NCBI GenBank assembly: GCA_009809945.1
Contig: WTPW01000937.1
Span: 185,274-249,273 of the forward strand
Source: Gigaspora margarita
Taxonomy: Eukaryota > Glomeromycota > Glomeromycetes > Diversisporales > Gigasporaceae
Reading direction: 5' to 3'
Length of the DNA: 64,000 bases
Under the pieces are notes generated by a model, which worked only from the letters and a program-made list of their open reading frames with translations, did not search any database and was not told the DNA's origin. Positions 11,934-23,824 of this stretch are shown piece after piece. Both the position numbers and the translations under genes were made by a program. The stretch's first letter is position 1. Every line of letters starts with the position of its first letter.

Positions 11934-11983
11934 TTCAAGACAATCTATAGTTAACTGTAATAATTTAATCATTCAAGAAATTA

Positions 11984-12154
11984 CAGTTAGTCCTCTTTAA
12001 GTGCACCTCTATAAGTGCACACACTCTCTAAATGCACACTAAGTACTGGCCCAATTATATATTTGACCTTTGTAAATGCACATTTTCTTATTATTCTCTA
12101 AATGCACATTATTAAAGTATGGTTCCAAGAGGTGCACTCAGAGATGTCTAACTG
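11984..12154. mobile_element. pogo/Tc1-type MITE, variant (171 bp)
   Basis: Ends CAGTTAGTCCTCTTTAAGTG and (reverse complement of the right) CAGTTAGACATCTCTGAGTG, flanked by TA on both sides. Internal words read AAGTGCAC/AATGCAC where the common family of this window has AAATGCAA. It is therefore a diverged sister of the elements at 17879 and in 58.5-62.7 kb. Confidence 0.78.
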
Positions 12155-13149
12155 TATTTTGTTAAGAATAAAGTTTAATTCTGTTTACTTTAAAGATTGT
12201 GTTTCAAGAGAATGCATGATTAACTATAATTAATTAATAATTCAATAAATTACCAGCATGAGTATGAAGTTTAATTTTGTTCACTTTAACAATTGTTTAG
12301 ATTATATAATCATTTGATTATTAATAAACCACTTGGGGAAGTATGAAGTAAGTATTTAATTGCTTGGATTATATTTCATATTGATATTTGTGTAATCAAT
12401 CTATAAATTATTATAATCTTCAATAAATCACCAGGATGAGTATGAAGTTTAATTCTGTTTACTTTATCGATGTTTTTTAAAAAAATGAATGTGTAATTAA
12501 CTATAATCATTTATTCATTCAATAAATTACCAGGGTGAGTACAAAAATTAATTTTGTTCACTTTAATGATTATATTTAAGAAAAATGTATGATTAACCAT
12601 AATATTCAAAAATTACTAAGATAAGCATGATATTTAATTCTCTTGCTTTAATGGCTATGTTTTAAGACAATCTATAATTAACTATAATTATTTATTTGTT
12701 TAATAAATTACAAGAGTGAGAATTAACTTTAATTTTGTTAACTTTAAAGATTGTATTTCAAGTGAATATATGATTAACTATAATAATTTAATTGTTCAAT
12801 AAATTACCAGCATAAGTATAAAGTTTAATTCTGTTCACTTTAATGGTTGTGTTTTGAGAGAATATACATATAATTAACTATAATCATTTGATTGTTTAAT
12901 AAATCACCAGGGTGAGTATTAAGTTTAATTATGCTCACTTTAATTATTGTGTTTCAAAAGAATATATATATAATTAATCATAACATTTAATCATTCAATA
13001 AATTAATAAATTATCAGGTGAGCATAAATCTTAATTTTGTTTACTTTAAGGTTTATGTTTCAAGAGAATATATTATATACAAAATCAACCATAATCATTT
13101 AATTGTTCAATAAATTAAAATATAGATATGAAGTTTAATTCTGTTTCCT

Positions 13150-13680
13150 TAAATGTAGAAGTCACAATAACTTTAATACTAACTCAACCTTAACTACTGC
13201 ATATACCCTATTGGAAAATAAATTTTGTAACAGAATTTTATACAGTAAATTATGATAATCCAATGCAACTAAGTAACTTTAACCACATATTGTAATAACT
13301 GGAATAGTGAGTAAGTTATGTGACAGAAATTTTTATGTAAATATCACAATAATTTCAATAATAACTCAACTTTAACCATTGTGTATACTGTCTTAGCAAC
13401 TAAATTCTGAATTGAAACAAAAATAGTAATGCAATAAACCCAACCTTAACCGCATAATGTAGTTACTGAATAGTGAGTAAATTCTATAATAGAATTTATT
13501 TACATCAAATTATGGTAAAAATTTTGATATTATAATACTAACTCAACTTTAACCATTGTGTATACCACGTTAGTACATTATGCAACAATTCTTTATGATA
13601 AATTATAGTAGAATCACTATGATTTAAATGCAACCTATTCAAATTTAAATATATTATTTATGCTGAAATAGATAGTAGGT
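13150..13680. repeat. second tandem array, ~185-bp units
   Basis: About three diverged copies of a unit containing AATAACTCAACTTTAACCAT, TGTGTATAC and TAGTGAGTAAGTT. It follows directly on the 95-bp satellite and may derive from a different sequence. No coding. Confidence 0.5.
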
Positions 13681-13904
13681 CTGTAAAAGATTTTTAATAG
13701 TAATATAATTTTTTTTAAAAAAAAAATAAGATAGGAAGACAACTATATATTAGAATGTAATTTTTTTATTATATAATAATACTTTACATACTACTTCAAC
13801 TTTTATTATATAAAATTTTTTTTATCTTACATTGGCTTAAATAAAAAAAATATGCATTAATTTAAATTAACTACCAATATAACCCTTATTTCTGTGCCTC
13901 TGGC

Positions 13905-15385
13905 ACAGGTAATATGCTAGTTCAAAACAAAACTCCCTTTTCTGCTAGCTCTACTGAATCTATAGAATGCATGTAGCACAAAATCCAAACTAGTATTATT
14001 AATGCTGCTCTTAAAATTATTTCTAACAAAAAATTTACAGTTTGAAATTTCCATCATGCTTTCACTCCCAAAGCTGCAGAACTGCACAAAGATCTCAAAA
14101 CTATTGGAAATATAATGCAGCAAACCAAATATTCACTATCATACAACCAACCTATACCTACTACAATCCTTGCTCATATTCAAAGCATTAACTCTAAACA
14201 CCATTTTCTATTCCTTCTCAACCTGCTTGCCAATCAGATCTATCTAATTGGTTACTTCACACCAAAGTATACTAGAAAACCCTATATAATGCTAGAAATC
14301 TAAAAAATTCCTACTATCATAGGGATCATATTAAAACAGCTATAAATACTAGATGTGAAAGATTACTTACTCATCCAGCTAAAATGATTAATAGTTTCCT
14401 CAACCATCATACTGATCTGGTTCATTTCAATAATATAAAAACCCAGACTAATATTCTTACAGATCCTACAGAAATTAAGGATTATATTCAATCACATTTT
14501 TGTCAATGGACTACAAACTACACCTATAACTAACATATCTTCTCCACTGATTGGCAATCAGAATATGCACCCAAATCCATTATTATACCAGAATAGTACA
14601 ACTCTATTTTAGTACCAATCACTTTAGATGAAACTATCAATACTATTAACAACTTTCTAAACAAAAAAGCATGTGGGCCTTCTGGCATTAGTTATGAGAT
14701 ACTAAAACATGCAGGTATACAAACTATTACTGCTATTACTGCACTACTGAGCTGATGTTTAATATCTGGCTCAATTCCCAAACAATGAAAAGATGGGTGT
14801 AATTTTTCTATCTTCAAAAAACCAACTTTTGATGGACATTTACACAATACTTGACCAATTATCCTTATTGAACATATTAAAAAACTATATACTACAATTC
14901 TTATTAATCGACTCAACTCTGTTTTTTCCTCTTACAATATTCTTAATCCACACAACTATGTAGCACTTCCTGACAATAGTATGGATATCCCAATTCATAT
15001 TCTTAGCAATTTTATTGAAGATACAAATTGCAATCAAAAAGAGATCTGGTTTTTGTCTTAGGATATAAGCAAAGCATATAACTCAGTTAACATAGACCTT
15101 TTAATTCTATTTCTTAAAAGACTCAATATGCCAACATATCTTATAACAACTCTTTCCAATCTTCTTACACAAAGAACTAATAGAGTAATAACTAATCTTG
15201 GGCTTATATCCTCTTATGAAGTTCATAATGGAATAGATCAGAGTGAAACTATTACACCTCTCTTTTGGTGAATATATTATGATCCTCTTATTACCAAAAT
15301 CTCTAACTCTTATGCAGGTTATCAATCCTCTGTATTCTGGCTTTCTAGCATTTCTTCATATACTTTTGATTCTATACAAGTTTCA
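13905..15385 (+). pseudogene. LINE reverse transcriptase remnant (N-terminal half)
   Basis: Broken frames give a pre-RT linker (13917-14300), the fingers region with KKACGPSGISYEILKHAG (14660-14715), DISKAYNSVNID (RT motif A, 15063-15098) and GIDQSETITPLFW..YYDPL (motif B region, 15232-15290). Motif C is missing because the copy ends near 15385. Several stops and shifts are present. Reverse transcriptases of this type copy their own RNA at a nicked target. Confidence 0.8.
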
Positions 15386-15390
15386 ACATC

Positions 15391-15829
15391 TGGGCCCTCA
15401 AAAGTAGAAACCAAGGAATTTGGCCGATCACGGGTTTTGAGAAAATCGGCAAGAACTATTTTGTTACACAAAATCAAAACAATCTAAAAATAGTTTATTC
15501 AAGATTAACAAACCTGTTTAAACAGGATTATTAGATCTGTAGATCGGTAGACTGCTTCTAGAATATTATGGAACAAGTTATAGATAATTTAGATTTTATC
15601 TAACGGCTCATTTTTTCCAAACAACTAATCTGCACCCAATATTATGAATAAAATTATTTGATGGTATTAATGGTAAGTTGGTGGCATTTTATTTATCCCC
15701 ATGATGAGCTACTTCTCCCGATTTCTAATTGTCAGCAAAACTACCTTTTCCAAACCGTCTCATAAAGCTACTGTACCTCTTTTTAACAAAATTCGATAAA
15801 CTAATTAACTGTATATTGGTATTTTATAT
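15391..15829. other. lone inverted-repeat end and AT-rich tail
   Basis: From 15391 the sequence GGGCCCTCAAAAGTAGAAAC plus CAAGGAATTT matches, in reverse complement, 37559-37590. This looks like the end of a mobile element truncating the LINE, but I found no partner nearby. The remainder to about 15829 has no gene I recognise. Confidence 0.4.
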
Positions 15830-16042
15830 ATATGATTTTATATATATAGGCATATATTGAATCAACCCCGGTTAATTCCACTGATTAACGTTAATAATTA
15901 TCTTTATACTCACGGATTAAATTGATGCGAATCATAAGATAATCAAGTATTTAGAGATAAGTATTTATAAACTAGTATTTTATGTTCATGTTTTTAATTC
16001 CACTAATTAATGTTAATAATTATATTTATACTCGCAGATTAA

Positions 16043-16778
16043 GGGTGTTCTCAAGCACCTAAATCTATTGATCGGAAATAAAATTTTAAATAGTCAGGGC
16101 CGAAAAAAACTGATCCAATGAGTTGCCGTTTCACTGAAAAAAGTCTGGAGGCGCAGACCATCTTTTTTTTCATAGAGTTAACGCTGATTGGCCAAAACTG
16201 CTTATTAATAGAGTAAACGAAGAGGTTGTTCAAACACTTTGCTTTACGTCATGAATCTTCAGCGAAATTACAATCGTCAAAAAATTATTGCGTTGCTTTT
16301 AATATTCAAAACTTACCGTATCTAAATTTTCCTGCTCATTATTTGTAATAGATTTTTTTATGTTTATTTATTTATTTTTTTATTTATGATTATTTTTATT
16401 TATTTTATTGTTTTTTAAAAAATTTTTTAGTGAATACTTCGTCATTTTCAACGTTGGTCTTGTTCGGAGCTAAAGATGCAAAAGGCTGCGGATATTGCTG
16501 TAGCAACATATGAATATTCGTTAAGTCCTTAAAAGGAGAAATTGGGGCACTTAGAGTTGCTGAAACTACATTTGTTTGTTGGGATGTTGCCAAAGAAGGT
16601 GTTATGTTTGTTTGTGGATAGTTGTCTTTTTTTTTGTTACGGTTTGCTGGAGACATAGCGATAATAGAGTATGGTCTGCTCAAACAATGATTGCAATCAT
16701 TATTACAATCAATTGTAATAATTGAGCATCATCTCAATCACTATCAGATCACATTGAGGGAATTGCTTGAGAATACCC
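16043..16778. mobile_element. MITE family A (736 bp), TAA target duplication
   Basis: Ends GGGTGTTCTCAAGC and (reverse complement) GGGTATTCTCAAGCAA, flanked by TAA at 16040-16042 and 16779-16781. The target is the CAGATTAAATTAATGCG point of a satellite unit. A 60-codon open frame (16051-16233, minus) is preserved in the copy at 45544. A second minus frame from ATG 16656 to 16405 begins MSPANRNKKKDN. It is Ser/Thr/Gln-rich and may be the start of an accessory ORF of the parent element. TAA plus GGG...CCC suggests PIF/Harbinger. Confidence 0.78.
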
Positions 16779-16908
16779 TAAATTAATACGAATGAAAAAG
16801 GTATTAGGTAATTAATTGAAAAAGTATAGAGATATGTATTTATGAATTAGTATTTTATGTTAATTCTACTGATTAACGATAGTAAATCATTTTATATTCA
16901 CAGATTAA

Positions 16909-17691
16909 GGGTTTTCTCAAGCTGCACGCTCGATGGACTAGCTAGTGATCGTAATAATGCACAACCACTATGACGTTATTAATTAGACCATTTTTGAGAA
17001 CTGATAGTATGGATTAATTTATGATCGTGTTGATGCTCAAGTATTGCAATAAATGGAATATTGATTGAAATTGATGCTTGAACAAACACCTTTGCCATTA
17101 TTACCATTTAGCGATTATCATGTTTTTACAAGATCAAAACCAAAAAGCGAAAATGATGAATCAACAGAAAGATAAAACACCATCTACGACAACATCAGAT
17201 AGTGAATACAATGTGAAGTAATTCTTGTATTTATTGCCATAGAAGTAAAAGACAGAAGATAGTAAAGATTAGCCATTCTTGTTGTTTTATCTTCTTGCCT
17301 TGTCTGATTTGCAGCAAAGATTTTTATCATAAGTAATAAGGCAATAATTCGTTTATGTTGTTAACGATCTTGAAGATCCATAATATGAAGAGGGAAATAC
17401 TTAAACATTGTTTTTTCTAATAAATCAATGAAAATTTCGACCAATAAGAGCAACTCTATAAAAAAAGGACGTCTGGGCCCTCTATCTCTTGTTGATTGGA
17501 ATGATAAATATCCTTGATCGGTTAAACGATCTTCTGCTAATGAAAATTTTCTCTTTGACGGATTAAACGTTTATTACGTGGTGTATTCATTGAAAAAATC
17601 AGTACAATCGATTCGTTAACTATTTTTTTATTAATTAAAATTTGCCCTCAGACCCATTCCGACAGATTGACCGAGGGGCTTGAGAACACCC
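16909..17691. mobile_element. MITE family B (783 bp), TAA target duplication
   Basis: Ends GGGTTTTCTCAAGCTGCACG and (reverse complement of the right) GGGTGTTCTCAAGCCCCTCG, flanked by TAA at 16906-16908 and 17692-17694. It sits at the same point of a satellite unit as element A. The interior differs from A, but its right end resembles A's left end and vice versa. No credible gene. Confidence 0.76.
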
Positions 17692-17878
17692 TAAATTAAT
17701 GCGAATAAGAAGGAATTAGGTAATTAATTGTAAATAAGAGGTAAGTATTTATGAATTAGCATTTTATGTTCATGTTTTTAATTCCGCTGATTAATATTAA
17801 TAATCATCTTTATACTTACATTTTAAATTAATGCGAATGAAAATGTATTAGATAATTAATTGTAAAGGTATAGTGATA

Positions 17879-18049
17879 CAGTCAGACCTCCCTAAATGCA
17901 ACCCCCCTAAATGCAACATCTCTCTAAATGCAGCCTTAAATTCTGGCTCAAATATATTTCTAACCTCTATAAATGCAATTTTTCTAACTGTTCTCTAAAT
18001 GCAAGCTGTCAAAAGTTTTGGCCCAATGACATTTAGAGAGGTCTGACTG
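17879..18049. mobile_element. pogo/Tc1-type MITE (171 bp)
   Basis: Ends CAGTCAGACCTCCCTAAATG and (reverse complement) CAGTCAGACCTCTCTAAATG, flanked by TA. AAATGCAA words repeat throughout. It interrupts a 125-bp satellite unit (TAGTGA...TGTATTTATG). Confidence 0.87.
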
Positions 18050-18449
18050 TATGTATTTATGGATTAGTATTTTATGTTACATAATTTTAATTCTACTGAT
18101 TTACGATAATAACCTATTTTATATTCACAGATTAATTAATGCGAATAAGAAGGTATTAGGTAATTAATTGTAAATAAGCTCGAAGGACTTTATAAAAAAC
18201 TTCTGATTAAAAACGTTCCAGGGATTAAAAATGAAGAAGATCTAAAAAAAAAACATTTTTCAAGAGAAATAAGAAATTTTTCGATGATAACAACCTGGTT
18301 CTTACTTGATCTTTTGAACACCAACTAAAATCTAAAAAAAAACTCGATATACTTGCTAACAACCGCACAGCTTTAGAGATAAGTATTTATGAATTGGCAT
18401 TTTATGTTTGTATTTTTATTTTCAATAAATAAATCACCTTTATACTCAC

Positions 18450-18719
18450 AGCAAGCAATTTACCGATGTGTTTATTTTACAATCTATTCACATACATGTT
18501 TATTTAATAGACAGTTTATTTTACCAGCAAGCTCATTTTGTAGACAGTTTTTCACCATTGACAGAAATGCTTTTTTTCTTATAAATTACACTAACCCCAA
18601 CCCTAATTCTAAACTAAGCCTGAAAAAACTGTCACAAAATGAGCTTATCGGTAAAATAAACTGTCTATGATGAACTTGTTTGTGAATTGATTGTCTTTGA
18701 AGTGTTGGTGAAGTAAGCA
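18450..18719. mobile_element. long-arm inverted-repeat MITE
   Basis: Arms of about 100 bp. The inner parts are strong: ATAGACAGTTTATTTTACC...GACAGTTTTT near 18497-18550 pairs with AAAAACTGTC...GGTAAAATAAACTGTCTAT near 18622-18668. The theme (ACAGTTTATTTTACC, AGCTCATTTT) is shared with the element at 44815-45404. The boundaries are approximate because the outer arms have diverged. Confidence 0.6.
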
Positions 18720-18978
18720 GAACCGGAATGAGTAGGGTGTTAGATAATTAATTGTAAATAAGTATTTAAAAATAAATATTTATTGATATTTTATATTTAT
18801 GATTTTAATTTCATTGATAGCATTAATAGACCTAGTTTCACTTCTTGATATTAGATTAAAACTTTAGATCCAATTGTAGTTTAATAGAGTAGACTATTTA
18901 AAAATGATAGATCGCTTTATTATACTTTATAGTTACTGCAGTAGCGGGTCATTGTGAGATCTTCATTTACAATAGATA

Positions 18979-19214
18979 CGGTCAGGGCAGCTCCCCTAAG
19001 TGCAGATCACAAGTCTGCCAAATCACATAGAGTAATCATGTGAATGAAATGCTGGAATTGCGTAAAAGCAAAAATTATCTAACATTTGTTGCATGATAAT
19101 ATCATATGCTGTGCTAGTGTTTAATGCAAAAACTTAACTTTTGCTCTTGCATTTTATTTACATGATTCTATGTGGTTTGGCAGATGATCTGCACTTAGGG
19201 GGCCGTCCTGACTG
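18979..19214. mobile_element. pogo/Tc1-type MITE, second family (236 bp)
   Basis: Ends CGGTCAGGGCAGCTCCCCTA and (reverse complement of the right) CAGTCAGGACGGCCCCCTAA. The arms continue through AGTGCAGATC, TCTGCCAAAYCACATAGA to about 65 bp each. It is flanked by TA on the left and TG on the right (a decayed TA). Confidence 0.72.
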
Positions 19215-19254
19215 TGTCATTTATGGTAAGTACACAACAATTAACTTGGTAATA

Positions 19255-19441
19255 CCAGTATGAAGACAATGGTAAATATGTAGAGTTTATAACTATCATG
19301 AAGACAATGGTAAATATGCAGAGTTTATAACCATTGTGAAGACAATGATAAACATGCAGAGTTTATAATCATAATAGTAAATATGTAGAGTTTATAACCA
19401 TTGTGAAGACAATAGTAAATACAGTATGCAGAGTTTATAAA
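19255..19441. repeat. 38-bp tandem repeat, about 5 units
   Basis: The unit GAAGACAATGGTAAATATGC plus AGAGTTTATAACCATTGT recurs five times with one shortened copy. No coding. Confidence 0.8.
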
Positions 19442-20031
19442 ATTATGTAATAAAGCAGAAACTACCTTATATAGAACAATGGCTTGTTGCTTTGAATTAG
19501 CACAATTATAAAATTATATTCTGCATATCAATAGTAGTATAAACTTTTTTTTTATGTATCATTGCAATAGTTGGTCTAACTATGTTAAGCAAGTAACAAC
19601 TATAAAAGTTCATATACAAGGCCCGGGTTTGTTTTATTTTGCCAATTTTAAACCCTATAGTAGATCCCAGGTCTAATACATGCCCAGAGATTATATTATA
19701 AAAAGAAAAAATTTAAAGTGCATAAACATTTTGTATTTATCATATATTGCAGTCTAGCTATTTAAAAAAAAAATTGTATTTTATTAATAAAGATTATAGT
19801 CTGCAACCAGATCTAACTTTATCCTATTTATGAACTTTTATAGTAATAAACTTTATAAATAACAATAGGTTTTTTGATTTATATATTTTGTATTGTTTTT
19901 TTTTTATTAACAAAGTATTTTATATTAAAATTTTATATAATTAACTTTATAATATCTGTATTTATAAAAATTGTATAAAACTAAAATATAATTGTACATA
20001 GTAATTTCAAATTTCATTTTCTTTTTAATAG
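19442..20031. other. AT-rich upstream region of the DUF7869-like gene
   Basis: No frame or repeat of note. The end (20010-20031) is a pyrimidine-rich tract closing with AG, read here as the acceptor of the first recognisable exon. An earlier exon and the true start are not found. Confidence 0.4.
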
Positions 20032-21701
20032 TGTTTTTATTGAAACTCATCCAGAATTAGATTTATTAAATACTAGTATTTTAGCATTACAAAATATCTA
20101 TCAGTCTACATATTCAGGAGATATTGAAGAAGATAAAATTAATTTAATAGAAGAAAAAGAAATTAATATTTTAGAAGATGAACAGTTATACAATCTTGAA
20201 AGTGAGATTTTTTCAGAAACTCAAATTATTAATTTTTATAAAAAATATAATCAAAAAGTTGAAACTAAATTAATTGATTATGATTCTAAAAATAACAAAA
20301 TACTTGCACAACAAGATATTGAAGCATTTTGTCTTAAGTTTGATACTTTTAATTGCTGCTTAACTTGGAATTGTACTAAAAAAATTAATTGTGAAATAGC
20401 TATAAAAAAATGGAAAAATGTTCAAGTTTTATCAAAAGCTGAAAAAAATATGTTTTTATTAGCTACACTTAATGCTTTAACTAGAAAAGAAAGTGCTACA
20501 GAGCATGGAAAAGATAAAAAATATTTAACTAATGAATATAGATTTGATGGTGATAAAATTTGTTTAAAAGCTTTTTTATTAATATATGATATAACTAGTT
20601 GGAAATGGGAATCAATTCATAAACATTTTCTTGAACATGATATTTTGCCAATATCTCATGGACTTAAAAATAAAAATAGTAATAACAAAATTTCTTTTAA
20701 TAATGTTTTACATATTTTAACTTTTATTTCAAACTATGCCAATATTCATGGACTTCCTTCTCCTGGTATAAAATTTAAACTTTATAATTATTTATTAAAT
20801 TAATATTAATTACTATAAATTTTTATTTTAGGTCGACATTTTGAAAAAGAAACAAAAATTATAATTTTTCTTCCAGCAACTGAAAGCTATTTAAGTTTAT
20901 TTCATTTATATAAGTCTTCAATTATTGAAAACTCTGATTATATAATTAGCTCAACTAGTTTTATTAATATTTGGAAATTATATCTTCCTGAAATCAAATT
21001 TCTTTCTCCTAGAAGTGATTTATGTATAAAATGTAAAACAATGCGATTTAATATTAGTTATATTCATGAATCTAAATTAAAACAAATAATAAATGAATGG
21101 AAAATTCATAATGATTGGGCAAATTTAGAAAGAGAATATTATAGGTAAATTATTTATATTTTATTTTAATTAAATATATATTTTAATTAATATTAATAAT
21201 TTTAATTTTAATTTAATAGAAAATATATTTTAAATACTAAACATAGTATTTCTAATATTTTTTCATTTTTATGTCCTGGAATTTCTAATAGCACTGATAT
21301 TACAAATCATATTTCTTGGAACTTTGCAGAAAGCATTCAATTACCGTATTCTCCACAACAAGAAGTAATTTTTAATACAGTATTAATTGTTTTACATTTA
21401 TTATAATTTTTATAATATCTTATACTTTTAAGGGTGCCATATATTTTAAATCACTTTATATATATATTTTTTTTTTTACTTTACAACCTTGCGCTATTTA
21501 TTATAATTTTTTTATATACAAAATACAGAAAAACTATATCTAACTTTAATATAGGCTATTACCCGGCAACTCCTCTAGTGCCCAGGTATGGTTGTTGCAC
21601 TAATGTTTGTTAGTCTCCAAGCCTTACATGATATTACTCATATATCTCTTTGAGAATGTATCCAGGTTCTCAGCTATCTTTGTATTGTCTGAACAGTCTA
21701 A

Positions 21702-22355
21702 TTACTTTCGGACCCACCAACTGACTTCTTCTGTACCCGTAATTTGTTGAAGTAATAAATTTTCTACTAGAGCATCAGCTTTTGCTAATTGCTCTTGCTT
21801 TCTTCTTTTTCTATCTTCATTTTCTGGTATACTTAATGAAGGAGGTCTTGCAACTGAAGAAGAGGCCAGCAAGTTGAAATCCTCTCGATGCTTTCTCTTC
21901 ATCTTCCAGCTTATACCAACTAACTTCTCCCATCGAATAACCCAATCACATCTCTCTTTCCAAATAATATGATGAAAGCTCTCTTGGAAGACATACAAAA
22001 CTCCATAGATACACAGATTTGCTTCTTTTTTGCTAAGCCCCATATGGTACAACTGTAACCACTTTTCCTTTTTTGTGATACCACTGATATATGGCTCCCT
22101 TTCTATGTATCATTTCTCCTTGTTGTAATTTAACAAAACTTTCTTAAAACCCCTAATGTCCAAAATAAACCTTGATTCATCTGTCAAAACTGACCATGCT
22201 GTTTTAAGTGCTTGCACCTCCGTTTCTTGCCAAAGCTCCTCTAGCAAACTACAACGTGTTAAGTGGCTAATGGTTTCCTTAATCTCTTCTGTACACATAA
22301 TACAATTTGGGGATGTGTATAACCAAGGTTTGCGTGAATGCAGTTCTTCTAGCAT
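21702..22355 (-). pseudogene. LINE C-terminal zinc-knuckle tail, broken
   Basis: Frame 22355-22110 has CIMCTEEIKETISHLTRC, a Cys-x2-Cys...His-x3-Cys pattern typical of the C-terminal finger in LINE polyproteins, and 22052-21702 continues with a Trp-rich, then Lys/Arg-rich end. From 21700 to 21461 lies the 3' untranslated part with its A-rich tail. Confidence 0.7.
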
Positions 22356-22639
22356 TGGGAGAAGTTGAAAAATGCCCTTAATACGTGAGACAAGCGTGAA
22401 ACTATTATTTATTGATCTGCATCTTGCACCTCCTAATTCTTTGAGTCTTCCTCATCTGAATGACCAATTCAGCTCATCTTCATTAAGACCCCAAGTTTGA
22501 GTAGGACTTCTTTTGAAACAAGGCATTTTCCTTCATGAAACCTTCTCTTGAGTTGCATAATAAACTTCTGTGGGCAGTCTTCAACAAACTTTCCATTCCA
22601 AAATAATGATACATTTCTTCGTGTGTTAGAACTAGGTGT

Positions 22640-23824
22640 CTATTTCCACTCCTCTTCAAGGTAAGCTGCCTCCTTTGCAAGTTCATCGGCCCTTTCATTC
22701 CAAAGTAAACCACTATGAGCTTTTACTTTGATTAGGTCTAGGACAATTCCTTTAGCTTGAATTACTTCTACAATCTTGTCCAAAGTTGATCTGTTTTTTA
22801 ACTTAAGCAGTTTTTTGAAGCTCTGTGATTTCAAAACTTTCTTGATACCTCTAATTGCAGATGAACTATCTGTTTTAATTGTAACTCGTGCATGTGACCT
22901 AGTTACTAACAATGAACACAAAATTGCAACTAATTCTGGTCTTGTCGATGACGGCCAGTCAACTACTCTAACTTTTCCAAATGAAACTACCAACTTTTCC
23001 TCTCTATCAAGTTGTACCCAGGCAGAACACATCCTATCTTCCAAACCTGCTTTCTCCTTGTACCATGAACCATCTGTATAAAATATATAATCTTCTCTAT
23101 CCTTCTCAATATTCTTTACCACCAAATCCTTTAGTAACTCAACAATTCTACTACCTAAACCTTGCTTCTCAATCACCTCCAACTCAAGCGGCCTAATCTC
23201 TACAGTCTTCAAAGCTTCTTCTGTAAAAATTCGATCTCTTGGTATACTAACTGAAAAACAACCATTGTAGTAACTTAGTGGAAACGTCAAATGCCAACAG
23301 TTTTCTTTTCTAAAGATTCCGCTTATTGATTTTACACATTCACTTTGGTTTACTACAAACTGATAGTCATTTTCCTTTCCTTTACTATTTAGCTGACATC
23401 CTCTACATCTTTTGATTCTAACTGATCCTTTTTTCTCATATACTTCTAACCAATGATCTACTACCATCTTGCACTTCAACTTTTTGTCTACTCGGCCTAA
23501 CAAAATCTGGTCCATATTCTTCTTTTTAATGATCACCCAGTCTTTGAACCTTTTGTCATCTTGCAATTTCTCTAGTTGTATTAGTGAAGCTACATGATTT
23601 TCTACCTCTAGCATGTATTCTTTCTTAAGTTTTCTAAAATTTGAACTTCTTAAAACTTCTTCCTCAAGTCTAGAAAACCAACGTGGAACCTTCCCCTTCA
23701 TACTTCTTCCTCTTGAAACTTTGAACTGTCTCCACATCATTAATTCACTTCCAGTTGAGTCCAAAATTTGATTTAAACCAATAATCACTAAATCAACTCT
23801 TGCTTTCACTGATTGTTTCACCAT
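22640..23824 (-). pseudogene. LINE connector and RNase H domain (394 codons open)
   Basis: The longest open frame of the LINE. The RNase H fold shows YFIYTDGSWY-like YIFYTDGSW (first Asp), STRPELVAILCSL (Glu), VTIKTDSSSAIRG (Asp), KVKAHSGLLWNERADELA (His and the last Asp). All four acidic residues are kept. The enzyme removes the RNA strand after first-strand synthesis. The upstream part (about 190 residues) is a connector rich in Lys and Glu. The frame starts at an internal Met because the original polyprotein is broken upstream. Confidence 0.85.

Larger units (their letters stand above)
10290..13150. repeat. ~95-bp satellite array, about 28 units
   Basis: The unit reads roughly AATAAATTACTAGGGTGAGT, ATGAAGTTTAATTCTGTTCA, CTTTAATGATTGTGTTTCAA, GAGAATGTATGATTAACTA, TAATCATTTAATTATTC. 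Copies recur about every 95 bp from 10352 on. A variant unit with TTTCATATTGATATTTGTGT appears near 10780, 11360 and 12380, giving a coarse higher-order period. Two MITEs (11822 and 11984) sit inside. No coding. Confidence 0.82.
8635..13890. other. ~5.3-kb AT-rich insertion inside the LINE
   Basis: LINE reading stops near 8630 and resumes near 13905. Between them lie a small MITE (8708-8871), an unremarkable stretch (8875-9952), a hAT MITE (9961-10239), a large satellite (10290-13150) and a second tandem array (13150-13680). No gene-like frame is present. No convincing terminal repeats or target duplication were found for the block as a whole, so how it arrived is unknown. Confidence 0.6.
6430..15388 (+). 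mobile_element. decayed LINE (non-LTR), plus strand, split and 3'-truncated
   Basis: Pieces in order: an N-terminal remnant (6462-6686 and on to 6808), an endonuclease domain (7733-8495), linker, and the first half of the reverse transcriptase (13905-15385). It is interrupted by a foldback element at 6809-7732 and by about 5.3 kb of AT-rich satellite DNA (about 8635-13890). Several stops and frameshifts mean it is dead. The RT reading ends around 15385, before motif C (the xxDD box), where sequence matching another mobile element's end begins. Similar LINEs are abundant in Rhizophagus-type genomes. The 5' boundary is approximate. Confidence 0.8.
15830..18840. repeat. ~125-bp satellite, about 7-8 units, broken up by MITEs
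   Basis: The unit reads about AATTAATGCGAATAAGAAGG, TATTAGGTAATTAATTGTAA, ATAAGTATTTATGAATTAGT, ATTTTATGTTCATG, TTTTTAATTCCACTGATTAA, TGTTAATAATCATCTTTATA, CTCACAGATTA. Copies start near 15830, 15915, 16780, 17693, 17825 (split), 18130 and 18375. It is interrupted by elements at 16043, 16909, 17879 and about 18450. Confidence 0.75.
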
